Source: Mugil cephalus
Lineage: Eukaryota > Chordata > Actinopteri > Mugiliformes > Mugilidae
Assembly: GCF_022458985.1 (NCBI RefSeq)
Contig: NC_061777.1
Coordinates: 14,039,668-14,103,667, forward strand
Length of the DNA: 64,000 nt
Reading direction: 5' to 3'
Every line of letters begins with the position of its first letter. The stretch's first letter is position 1. The notes below the pieces were generated by a model. The model saw only the letters and a program-made list of their open reading frames with translations. It ran no database searches and was not told the DNA's origin. Below are positions 38,001 to 57,000 of this stretch, piece after piece. The position numbers were made by a program, and so were the translations under genes.

Positions 38001-38543
38001 GTCCTAGAACAGTTGACTACTTTTAACCCCGCACTGCTTTCAAACACATGTTCAGTCCATTTCTCATCACTTTACCTTCTGCATGTTAACCGGCCATTCC
38101 TCTGACAAACAGAGCATGCCCTTATTTTTCCACTCATGTTTCTTCAAGTCAACAAATCTCCAGTGTTGGCCTTTCTGAATGGAGCAGTGTGGAGTTAAGC
38201 CTATGCACCATGCACCTGCTAGGTTAAAACCCGACTGGCTGGGAGGATAGTGGAAAATCCTAGTGACTCCAGTCAGCTGATTCACATAAAACTAAGAAAG
38301 CTGGAGTCTAATGTAGCACTACAAGGCTAGAGGCCAGCAGAGGTGAGCGAAGGACAGCAGACGTAGCTCATTTATTTGCAGAAAGCAACTTCTAAAACCG
38401 TTACATAAAATTCCTGATGATGCAAGTTCAGCTCTATTCAGTGCCAAAAAGAAGAAAAAAAACAATACATAAACATGTTGAACCACTTACCTCCGCAGCG
38501 CTTTGAACCATCGGGTGGGCGAAGGACTCGGTGGATTGCTCAT
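35030..38543 (-). CDS. ALDH3-family protein (ALDH3B/3D-like) lacking all three catalytic residues; probable pseudoenzyme, 10 exons, 501 aa
   Basis: Coding exons in transcript order: 38543-38491, 38003-37808, 37490-37380, 37074-36954, 36871-36786, 36313-36232, 36148-35759, 35663-35497, 35405-35306, 35229-35030 (1506 nt, phases consistent, no stops). It aligns end to end with class 3 aldehyde dehydrogenases: [48 protein letters not shown] and LPFGGVGASGMG are recognisable. Key residues are changed. The WNYP oxyanion Asn is Cys144 (TWCSP), the LELGG general-base Glu is Ile239 (TLIIGG), and the GQTC nucleophile is Leu273 (GQSL). The cofactor Lys of KPSE is Ser167. Spacing of the three positions (95 and 34 residues) equals ALDH3A1, so alignment error is unlikely. 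The protein ends in CQIL, a CAAX box favouring geranylgeranylation. Oxidation of aldehydes is therefore doubtful. The family is certain; the exact orthologue (3B1 or the fish 3D1 type) is not. Confidence 0.93.
37347..37370. repeat. (AC)12 microsatellite beside a splice donor
   Basis: On the gene strand it reads as a GT repeat starting 10 bases after the donor of the third ALDH3-like coding exon (boundary 37379/37380). Confidence 0.9.
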
Positions 38544-41235
38544 AGTTGTGGAGGTTCGGGCTTTTTGGAAATGCTCACACCGTCCACCTCTCGCGAATTG
38601 CCACGCAGCGCAGGCAGGGAGCACAATGGAGAATTTGACACAGACGTGCGCAATTACGCATAATCCGCAATGCACGGTGCTCAGTAAACACCAGAGTACG
38701 TGGACTACGAGACGAAGCTCAGTCCCACCGCCTGTTGTTAATGTCTCAAACGTGTTTAAGGTCAATTACCAGCCTGTCACAGAGCCGCAGCATGTGTCGT
38801 TTTCACGCGTGGCTTCCTCCGCCGTGTTGCGTCTTTCCAGATTCAGCAGGTGTTTGTACTTAATTAATAATTTATGAGTTTGGGAGAAGAAAAAAAAAAC
38901 AGCCATTGTGTATAAACGATTTAAAGTAAATGATTTACTTGTGTACACGATTTAACATTACAGGGGGGAAAGTATCTTACACATAGACAAATCTCACATG
39001 GGAATCTCTTTAGTGTTGTTTTTCTCACCAACGTTTCTAAAATGTAGTGCAGCCAGGTTCAACAGTTTCAAAGACACTTTAAAAAGAGGGCAAAATCTTT
39101 ACTTGGACGGATGGAAACTCTTCCATTTTTGTCTTTTTTTTTTTTTTCCTTTTGTACTAAAACAGTTAAGAGTTCAAAGTCCGCACCAGGAGTCCTCTGA
39201 TGCATGGAAAGTCTAGCCTACCCTTGACATCATTTAAAACGGATGAGAGGCCTCATCAGACCAGACAGACAATCGCATGAGGTATCTTTCATCTCTCGTA
39301 GCTGACACACACACACACTCCTCATAGTATTTTGTGTAAATCCATTTGCAGTGTTTCAGGTTCTGGTAGCTGAAGTGAAATCCTCCCTACTCGTTTGTCA
39401 GAATAATCTAATGTCGTGGCTAGACTGGAGGTAATTTCAATACAACCAAATTATTTATATATTTATATATATATGTATGTACGTGTGTGTGTAATGGTTG
39501 CATTTTAAATTATAAATTGCTTTTTTTTAATTATTTTTTTTACACAAGTTAGTGGCCATGATATAACTAGTTAGAAACATGGCAATATTGATCAGTATGT
39601 TCTATAGACTGATTACTTATTAACAAAAAGTATCTCATCTCAACACCCTTTTTTTTTTTTGCATAATACAGAACATGGTAAAGATTTGATGCTTCCTTTG
39701 AAAGTAGCAGTCCACTTTCTGGTAAATGGGCAAAATGTCTTAACCGTCTGATGTAAATGAACCCTGTGTAAGGTATTATTTAGGCCTATAAGGTAACATT
39801 CACCCTCATGTCCCTTTTCTGAACAGCCACAAAGAAAGAAGAAGAAAAGAAAAAAAGCCGTGCGCAACATTTCCAAGTGAGCATCGCGCCGAACAGTCAC
39901 GCTTCGTTGACGAACCAGTTCAGTCCATGACATCATGTTGAAAGGTTTTATAACCTCAAATTCTTATCTGCATGGCTTGAAAAGTCCACAGAGATCAGAG
40001 AGCATGAGTATGACCCTCCTCGGTTGCTGCTGTAGTTGTTGTAGTACAGTGGTAGGGTTTTCCAGGAACCATAGTCCCCATTTCTATGGCTTGCTTCCGA
40101 TATATGTGGTTATTGGTTACCGCTGGAACACAGTCAGGCATGAGATAGAAAGGGATGGTGGCAATACATGAGGCACTGAGCATTATTCAAAGGTATGGTG
40201 ATGATGTTTTTTTTTTTTCTTGTATTAAGTAGAAAGACTAACGTGATTAATTGTCCGCGGCATGTTTTTAAAATGGAGGTCGAGCACAAATGTGTGACAT
40301 GGAGCTGCTGCGTCTGCTCAGCAGAGACAAATAATGGCAAAACGCTTCAAGTTCTTTTTCTCGAAAGTAACTGATGCTACAGCAGGACATCTTTCTTAAA
40401 ATCAAACAGCATAATCAGATTTTTTTTTTTTTTTGGTGTGTGTGTCAAGAACTCATTCGCTGCTGAACTGGAGCGGAGGCAGGCGATAGGCCAGCGTCTC
40501 TCTGGGGTGACTCCGCTTTCTTTTTGTGGGGAGAAATGGACAGAGGTCAACGGGATTTTCCTCAAAATGGGGCATAATGTAATAAACTCGGGATCGCAGT
40601 TATGATCCGCCTCTCAGCCGTGGACGCTGCACACAAGACATTGATTTGTCTTCCACTTATAAAAGATGCATTATGTTCGGCAAAACATTTTAAGACTCAT
40701 CCAGTATCAGCTAAAAGATGCCCGGATAATGGAATCCAAGCTGGTAAGCATATTATCAATGCATCACTTGCTTTCACCCAAGAGAGTCGACCATGTGTCT
40801 AATGGCTTGCATTGCATCTGTATTGCTTTCCAGTTCATTTAAATGGGAGTGTTAGATCCAAAAAATGATTCTGTTAAGCCTGAGTAACACTGCTCTAGCC
40901 ACTGTGTGTCTGTGTCTCATAAAAGTTAAATACATGGTATTTTCAATTTTTGGAGTGGTAGAGGGAGAGGTTAAAAATTGGATTGTGCTGCAGGAACAGC
41001 ATCCCCCTTTGATGGGAGAGAGTGAGTTACAGTAGAGATCGCTCCCTCTGAGCTCATCCAGTTTTCATAAGAGACAAAAGGAAAGAGAAGAGACTAGATC
41101 CTTCATGAATCCCCCTTTTGTTCATGTGATGCCCCTTTGATACGACAGGCTCCAGTCCAGGAAAGCTGACCCTCTCGCTTGGTTTCGGGCTGATTAACGC
41201 AACACTCCTGTGCGGATTGTCCAGATGCAGCTAAG
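38544..41235. other. Intergenic stretch between ALDH3-like 5' end and ube3b 3' end
   Basis: No coding exon recognised on either strand. It holds the presumed ALDH3-like promoter (no clear TATA box seen), a short AC repeat near 39307, AT-rich and poly-T tracts (39455-39540, 39648-39661, 40209-40220, 40421-40434) and the undefined ube3b 3' UTR. Open frames here are short and unlike any family I know. Confidence 0.6.
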
Positions 41236-48651
<7,416 letters not shown>

Positions 48652-48858
48652 TGTGCACCCTGGAAATAAAGGAGGCAAACCACTTGGCTGCTGTACTATA
48701 AAGTTACACGCCTATAATCCGCATGCTGGTTTGCCAACATTGAGGGCAGTGGCGTCAGTAGGAACATGAAGACTCTCCGAAGACTGTAAACCGTGAACAT
48801 GCATCATCCTAATAGTACAACAACACAGTGTTTTGGGTGAACACAACATTGAACTTAC

Positions 48859-49110
48859 CTGCGACGTTGAAGATTTAGGTTTTGTCTGGCCTTGAGGCTC
48901 ACCCGCCGCTATACCTCCTCGGGCATTTTGCTATCTTTGATTTCTAAGCAGTAGAGAAGCCAAATAAAACGAGAACACTAACTTGCCATCCCGAAGCAAA
49001 GAGCGATTCAGTAAAGATGGAGCTGGAGTAGTTAGCACACACGGCTAGTTCGCTACTTGACGGCTCGATACTGACTCGAGTAGACTTTTGCTTCCATCTA
49101 TATAACGACT
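48859..49110 (-). other. ube3b: Non-coding first exon and 5' end of ube3b (3' edge defined, start approximate)
   Basis: The coding exon begins after an acceptor 8 bases before the ATG, so at least one upstream non-coding exon is needed. A strong donor (CGCAG then GTAAGTTC) at 48858/48859 supplies it. Its transcription start is not determined; 49,110 is only a guide. It contains a short upstream frame at 48926-48909. Confidence 0.5.
48909..48926 (-). other. Five-codon upstream ORF (MPEEV) in the ube3b leader
   Basis: ATGCCCGAGGAGGTATAG lies 51 bases before the proposed leader-exon donor. Such uORFs often lower translation of the main frame. Whether it is transcribed depends on the unproven first exon. 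Confidence 0.35.
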
Positions 49111-49735
49111 TTCAGCATCGTTGTGGGGCTAGGTTTGATCCTAGGTCAATGCCAGTCCCGTAAACCCAGGGAACATGACGTTTGTAAATGTAAACAATGA
49201 GAGGAGATCCGTACATTGACTGCAGCCATTAATCCCCTGTGTCGCATTAAATTATTCCGGGTAGTGTTTGTCTTCATGTACACACCGCGATACGAGAATG
49301 GGAAATCTAGAATCTAGAATCTACAAAATCTCAATTTTATCACACAACCATCGCTGTTCGTGTTGTAAAAACAGCAATTTCGTATTTCTGATGTTGAATA
49401 AAAGTGTCGGCCAATGTGTTGGGTGGGTGTTGGGGGACTGTTATCACTGTTACCCCTTCAAGCAGCGGATATGTACGAGTCAGTGTTATTAAGCTATTAA
49501 CCTTTATATGTGAATTATAATTTGCAGGGTATAAAGTGAGCTGAGGTGAGACGCTGCATTATCACCTGTGTACTATTCACGGTTTGTTGAACAATCTTAA
49601 AAAAGCCAACAATAAAAACGTATCGTGTCCCTTTAAATGGTTGACGTCACTTCGCACCGCCGGACCGGAAGGAAGTGGGTGTTAGCTGACTGAAGTTAGC
49701 GAGAGACAACTACGAAGTCTGCTGTGGGTTCTATG
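49111..49735. promoter_or_regulatory. Bidirectional promoter region of ube3b and kctd10
   Basis: The genes are head to head here. A perfect palindromic CRE (TGACGTCA) is at 49642-49649, followed by ETS-like sites (CCGGAAGG and GGAAGTG) at about 49665-49677, just before the kctd10 first exon. A short local repeat (tctagaa twice) sits near 49308. No TATA box is evident. CRE plus ETS is typical of broadly expressed genes; factor use is inferred. Confidence 0.6.
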
Positions 49736-52573
49736 GTAAGTATATCATTGTCTTGCCATTTAATAATTAAACGCGATGCTACCGCTATGATGAGAAAGGT
49801 ACAGTCATGGCCAGCTCCAAGTCATATTATAGTTGTTGTTAACTTTGGTCAGAACTCAGCAAGCTAGCTCATTAGCCGAGGTAGCTAAAAATCAAATTAG
49901 TGTTCACTAGATTAAAGGGGCACGCCTCACTATAATACGGGTTAAATGCCTCGAAAAGGCCTACAACCATAATTTAACATGTATGTGCTCATTACAAAAC
50001 GTATTTTGTCGTAGTTACTCAAAACTAATGTCGTGCGTGAAAAGTAAAGAAGGCCGTTTTTTAATCTATTGAAATAATATAAAATGGAGGAAAGAGTCCA
50101 GAAAAACTTTCGTGTGTTTCACTGTTGTGCCATGAAGAAGATCACACCCTTTATTATGGTCGTTTTACGAGTTTGTTTACTCTAGTTACGCTAGTAGATA
50201 TAAAATATTCAGAAGTTGGCTGCTTCATTTTATGATGCTTCTGATTGTATGAGAAGCATCTCGGTAATGTCAGATCCAAGTGATTTGGATCTTAATGTCC
50301 TCAAGTCATGTAACTTAATACACAAACAATCAACTGATTTTACAAGATCTCGAGAAGAAGCCTGATCTCCAACCTGATCTGATTAAAATCTCCATCGTTG
50401 TCCAAAAACTCCAAAAACTCTTAAACTCGCCCAAAAGTTCTTACCCTGGTTAACACAACCTTAACTTTAAAAAAAAAACAACAACAAAAAAACCAACAAT
50501 GTTGATGATGAAGATCGATCCTAAATACCAAAAGTTGACCAGTGTGATCGAAATGTGACTTTGTGTGTTTTATTGTGTTTTTCCAGGAAGAGATGTCAGG
50601 AGAGAGTGTGGTGAGCTCGGCAGTGCCGGCAGCTACTACCCGGACTACGTCCTTCAAAGGCTCTAGCCCCAGCTCTAAATATGTTAAGTTAAATGTGGGT
50701 GGAGCCCTGTACTACACTACGATGCAGACACTAACCAAGCAGGACACCATGCTTAAAGCCATGTTCAGTGGTAGGATGGAGGTCCTCACAGATAGTGAAG
50801 GTGAGCTGCGTCTGAAAATTTAGAAATTGTTAGCTTACCTTGATCTCTTGCTCAACAGTGTTTCACCGTTTCTTATCTGTAGGATGGATCCTGATTGATC
50901 GCTGTGGGAAACATTTTGGAACAATCCTCAACTACCTTCGAGATGGCGCAGTCCCACTCCCAGACAGCCGTCGGGAAACCGAGGAGCTTCTCGCTGAAGC
51001 AAAGTATTACCTTGTCCAAGGCCTAGCTGATGAATGTACAGCGGCCTTGCAGGTACAGTTCTCTGATAGTAAAATTAGAAAAGGAAACATACAACATACA
51101 AAACTACAAGTGAACAATCTAATACTTATTGTTCTTTTGAGAGAGATAATCTCTATACACAAATCAATATAGATCACAGTTTAAAAAATGTTTTTAACAC
51201 GTGATAACTACAATAGTAGTAATAGTTTGTGAACAGTATTTCTTAAACCTGACTGAAATCATTCTGACTACAGATTCCAACTTAATTGTTAACATCCCTC
51301 AAAACGCTGTGCAGCCGCGCAATGAGGTTGGCCCAAGTGTAAGCTAAATCCAAAACATGACGGAAACCAGAGCCTGGGAGAGTATCATCAGGCCTGAACA
51401 CAGATAGGATTTAAAAAGTATAACGACAGAGAAGAACTGCACATAAGCAAAGACATGTGAAAAATGTGAAACTAGAAGTAAAATATTGTGTAAATACCAC
51501 AATGACCAATGACCACATTAGTTTCAGGAAAAACTCTGTATAACCAAGCAAACTACTTTCAAAACCAAAACATCTCTAAATTAATTGATATTGAACCCAG
51601 CAGAAAAGGAACTTGTGGATCTGAATCTAACTGATTCAGGAAATTGTCAGTGATAATTTTTCATGTCATTATTTTTAAGTACTGAGTGTGGACGCTTTCT
51701 AATATATATAAAAAATAAATTTGTTCCAGAACAAAGAAACGTATGAACCCCTTTGTAAAGTGCCTCTGATGACATCATCAAAGGAAGAACAGAGGCTTAT
51801 CGCTACCTCGAATAAGGTATGTTATGTTTTTAATATAATGTGCTGAATTACTTTAAAGGATATTGCTCATTTGGACAACTTCTCTTGTTTCCACAGCCTA
51901 CTGTCAAACTGCTGTATAACAGAAGCAACAACAAATATTCATATACCAGGTGAGTCTTCTTCACCTGATGACAGGATCTGTCTATATTAAAGTCTGTTTG
52001 AAGAAGGCACTCATGAAATTGTGCAAGCTGACCTGATACATGTAACTTCTTATCTCCTCCTCAGCAATTCTGATGACAACATGCTAAAAAATATTGAGCT
52101 ATTCGACAAGCTGTCCCTGCGGTTCAATGGTCGAGTCCTCTTCATCAAAGATGTGATTGGGGATGAGATCTGTTGTTGGTCATTTTATGGCCAGGGGCGT
52201 AAGATTGCGGAAGTGTGTTGCACTTCCATTGTTTACGCCACAGAAAAGAAGCAGACAAAGGTAAATGTTCACTGTGTACATGTCCACTCTTTCAACGTAA
52301 GCATATTATAGTGTGTTTTTAAATATCTCTCCGTCTCTTGTGGTTTTCTCCTAGGTTGAGTTCCCCGAGGCTCGAATCTATGAAGAGACCCTCAACATAC
52401 TTCTGTATGAGTCCCATGATGGTCGGGGTCCTGACAATGCTCTTCTGGAGGCCACAGGGGGCGCTGCTGGGCGGTCTAATCATCTGGACGAAGACGAGGA
52501 GCGAGAACGGATCGAGAGAGTTCGAAGGATTCATGTCAAACGTCCTGACGACCGCACACACCACCACCAGTGA
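49733..52573 (+). CDS. kctd10: BTB/POZ protein KCTD10, CUL3 adaptor, 7 coding exons, 313 aa
   Basis: Substrate adaptor for CUL3-RING ubiquitin ligases. The family (KCTD10, KCTD13, TNFAIP1) targets RhoA/RhoB-type substrates. Coding exons: 49733-49735, 50587-50800, 50883-51052, 51730-51816, 51897-51949, 52065-52260, 52355-52573, giving 942 nt and 313 residues, equal to human. The N-terminus [16 protein letters not shown] is followed by the BTB/T1 domain (about residues 30-135: [31 protein letters not shown]) and a conserved C-terminal domain ([20 protein letters not shown], about 190-290). The initiator ATG is the last three bases of exon 1; if exon 1 were changed, the Met at codon 4 could serve instead. 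Convergent with myo1h. Confidence 0.97.
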
Positions 52574-53665
52574 CTTTGCTCCCGTGACCCGTCGACCTGT
52601 GTCTCTCACCCGGATAGTCTTTGCACCACGTTTGTGCCTTACAACACCCAGCGCCCTCTTACTTCCCTACTTCCCCTCTTATTTTTACCAGCTTTCTCCA
52701 GGAGATTATCGTGAGATGAGTGTTATTCAACAGCGTGTAGTGGTGGAGTTTTGTTTGTGTTTGTGTGTTTTTTTGTGTTGTCTTCATTGTTGTGTGGTGA
52801 GACTGTAGTGTGTTAACTGTTTGTTATCCATGATGACTCCTTTCACTGTTTTCTGCTACTGTGCAGAAACTTTTAGACATGGGTGTTTGCATTCAGAACT
52901 GGCGGTGACCACACGTTCACCGAAGTGCGTAGGAAAGAAAAGAACAGTGTGTTGACAGTGTAAATCTGTTATTGGAGGTCCTAACTATATTACATCCAGG
53001 AACTATATTGATGCAAGCAGCTAAAATTATTGTACATAACTTTGCTTATCTTTTCCATGGCTCCGACGGGTCCACTGTAACGTCACCAGTGGATGAACCA
53101 GGTGTTGTACACAATGGGGCCACGTGGTGGCACTGTTTTACTCTTAGAAGATCTTACCAGGGCTATTTTGTAGCCTGCTGATATTAGTAGTTAAACCTTT
53201 TTTGAGAATTTAATAAGATTTTTATACAGTTAAACTATCACAGATGGATGTGGCATTTCACTGTAGTGTGTCAGCCATGTTTAGTTTTAACACTGATGCA
53301 GTTTTCCCTCATTCCACGGAACAAATCATTATTTTCAGTGAAGGGAACTTGAGCTGCGACCCGAGGTGTTAAATGTACTGGGCTGATTGAATGGTGGATG
53401 CCGAGGTTGAAGTGAATGACTGTAACCAGAGATCTCGCTGGCAGGAAGGGAACCCTGTCTACAAGGTTTTAATAGGGAGACAAATTAGACCTGTCCCTCC
53501 TCACTGCATTCATTTGAGAATGTACTGTTTGCACACTATAGGGTTTGAGTTGAAATATGTCTAACAATCACAAGTACTTGTAGGGCTGTTGTACAGAAGT
53601 GAACACAAACGTATGTTTTATATTTATACATACTTTATCACAAATAAATTTCTACAGACATTTCA
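52574..53665 (+). other. kctd10: kctd10 3' UTR
   Basis: About 1.1 kb from the stop codon to just past the first AATAAA (53643-53648). No coding similarity and no repeat family recognised. Confidence 0.65.
53643..53648 (+). terminator. kctd10 polyadenylation signal
   Basis: AATAAA about 1070 bases after the kctd10 stop. The gap from here to the myo1h stop (54080) is about 430 bases and shows no other feature except an ATTAAA on the opposite strand at 53677-53682, which could serve myo1h. Confidence 0.55.
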
Positions 53666-54079
53666 TTCGTTCGGTTTTTAATTCGCACCTTCCCACAATC
53701 GGTGAGCGTACAAAATTATGATACATATGGCTTCATTGGTCATGAATAAGAGTTGCGTATTCTCTGAAGCAGTTTGTATAATGTGGAGTGTTTGTGGATT
53801 TCAGTGATAAATTTTCAGATTTGCAAAAGCCTTGGTTTTGAATTGGAAGTGCTCAAATCGGCCAAGGCAAGCCCTGGATTCAGCCCGGTAAGATTAAAGA
53901 CGAGCCTTAGTTGGAGTCCTATGAATTGTGCATAGATGAAAAATGTGTTTCCTTCCAACAGGGTTCAGTAAGTGCAGTTGCCCCTGGTCAGGTGTGGATC
54001 CTGTAGACATGTTGAGCCTCTCCTGAGGGGTCTCCTGATGAAATATGCAGGGGCTTCTTGTGTGTCTCAGCCTGAGCTC

Positions 54080-57000
54080 TTACCGGACTCTGGCACGAGT
54101 GGCAACCTGCAGCGGCAAAAAAAAATAAGATTCCCATCCTATTTCTTTGTATGCAGATACATTTTAGACTGGAGCGATCGGGTTATTCATCACAGCATAA
54201 TTATTAATCATCAACTCACCACCATGAGGTGTCCATTCTTGGCCTTGTACACCATGGGCTCCTGCCCTGTGCTCAAATCCACTGCACTCTCTTTCCCTGA
54301 CTGGATTTCAATCTTGATGCTAAGATTTAATGCAAACACACAACACGTTAGATGAGTGTGTGCGTCAAACAGATCCCCTTAAAATGTTAAACTCACCTGC
54401 CCTGAACCACTTTGATTGCACTTTGTTTGTTAGCAATGACGCTGAGTTTGGTCAAAAACTCAAACAAGTGGTCACACTGCATTACCAGATCCCCCTGAAA
54501 CAACAAAGGTACAATACAACAAAACGAGAGGGACTTACATCTTAGAATTCACCTAAGACTCTCTTAAGACATTTCTGCATAAATCAGCCGTATGACTCAA
54601 CCTCCCTCCTTATCTCATTACATTTGCACGAATATAACGTCAAACAGTTTAATGTGGGTTTAATTTGTTGCGCCAGAACGTAATTTTATCTACACCACAA
54701 GCTGAAATAAGATATTGCTGTGCCACAAGCTCAAACATTTGCTACATTTTATTATTGCTATGTCTAAATACCTTTTGTTTGGGGTCTTCGCATGTAATGT
54801 GGAATACAATGATGCTGTCAGTCAAATTGCTCACCGAAATCCCTGCAAAGAGTTAAACAACAGCACACATAGTCCAATATGAAAACGTCCCAAATGGCCT
54901 TTAATATATATTAATACATATATATATTATCCTATCAGTCCGACCTTTAAGAGAAGTGTACAGCACTCTCTGTTTGATCTTGGTTTCTTCTATCAAATAG
55001 GCTGCTGTCTGGGTGAGGATGAGCTGTCTCGGCCTCGGTTTGAATCCATTCCTGTCGTATTTGATCACGGGGACGCTGTACTGCAGAAACAAAGAATGCA
55101 ACACGGTGAGCTGTGCTTGTTGTGAGCTATACATGTGGGCCCCATAATGACACTTTACTACCTTGATGTGCTCATTGCGGATCATCTGAAGCACCCTCAT
55201 GTTTATGTCTTGTTCACCTAGAAATATTGAGTTGAAGTTATTGTTGTGTTATAAATGAGAATGACACTTAATGAATGTATCTGATACCTACTGATTCTAG
55301 TGTCCACAAAAGGCTGAGCGACACTCTGCGGATAACTTTCCTTTTTGCCCTTGAAGATGGCGCTGGTGACGGCTTTCAGTTGAATCTGAGGGGACAATAT
55401 TTGATGAAAATTGTAACAAACAGCACGACGGCTCAGTCTGGAATAACGAGTATATAATGAGTCCTACCTGCGCTTTCTTCTGCGGTGTGATCCCTCTGAC
55501 ATATTTCCTCACCATAAGACGGTAGTGAATCTTACGCAGTAACTCTGACGTCTAAAAAAGAACAAAATCATGCGCATAGTTGAAATCAAACATGCATTCA
55601 ATCATTTTGTTGCAGTGTCGTTAATAACTGATTGTACCTCTTTCACCACCGCTGGTGGAGTTAGCCAGGTGGTTTTATCCAGAACGGTCTTTGGCAGGTT
55701 GTTCTTGAGCCTGTTCAAGTAGCTTTGTCTCACGAAGGCCAGGTACTCTGAGTTATCGGTGCTTTTTGCTTCTCCTCTGGTCATGTAACCTTTGATAAAT
55801 CTGGTTGTGAAATATTAAATCAGTAAAGTGTAACCGTGAGAGTAACGGTGCAGCTAAAGACTTCCGTCTTCTTTCTTACTTCTTGATGACTTTTACAGCC
55901 CAGGCTCTCTTCTCTCGCTCCTTCCTAGCCTGCACCCCTCTCCAACAAGTTTCAATCTTAGTGGCTGTGGATATAAAAAAAAAAGTATACGACATGCAGC
56001 GTCATTTTTCATTACTCTAATAAAAAGCACTGTATTAATGGTCCTGGGTTGTATCATTTGTTTACCCGCTTCTTTCTGTTTTTTGAACTCTCCCTTTGCC
56101 TTGTATCCTTTGTATTTGGCCTGGAGTCGAGTTGCTGCATAATCAAAGCATAATATTAAATCACTGCACAGCGTGTGGTGACTGAAGTGTTTTATTATCT
56201 GACTCCCACTCACCCAGTTCATGTTTGCACTTCTCAAACGCATCCTCCGTGGCGTACAGCGTCCTGGGGTGACGGATGAATATTTTGGTTCTGTAAATCA
56301 CAAAGTACTATTATTTTTTTATTGTCACTGGCACAAAAGGCATTAGCTGAGCTCGTTCAGAGAGCTGTCCTCACCGTCCCATTTTGTACTCATCTGGCAG
56401 GTAGCCCAGATGTTGAACCAGCACTTCCACTCCATCAGCAGGCAGACCTCTCCAGTGTGGCCAGGTGGCCGGGCACAGAGGTTTATATCTGAAAGAGGAC
56501 AAGCAACCCAGGCGGTATGATTTGAATGAACAGTTCAACGAGAGTAGAAAATAAAATTTAGAAATCATAAAAAAAAACGATCAACCACATCATTACAACC
56601 TCCGACAGGTGAAGTAACTTATATTCACCATCTTGTGACAAAACAATGTTCTCTTGGGAAACATTTGGGTCTGGCATTAATGTGGATGTTACTTAGACAT
56701 GTACGACCCTCTTAGAGGAGACCAGACTCCCCCCACCCCATAGCAATGACACTCCTTGATGGCAGCAGCCACTCCCAGCAGGATGCAGCCTGACACACAC
56801 ACAAAACAGTCCAGAAACAACTCAAAAAACATTTTAAAACAGCACAAGGTGTTGACCTGGCCACCAAATTCACTATATCACAAACTGATCAAGTATCTGC
56901 GGGATGCACTGGAACAAGTCTGATCCATAGAGACATGTCCCCTCCCCTCAACCAAATAGTCCCCCTCTAATGACATTACGTTGCCAGACACCACAGGACA

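Noticed and set aside
52338-52808. 156-codon plus-strand frame overlapping the kctd10 last exon
   Set aside because: It is an alternative-frame shadow of kctd10 coding sequence plus the 3' UTR.
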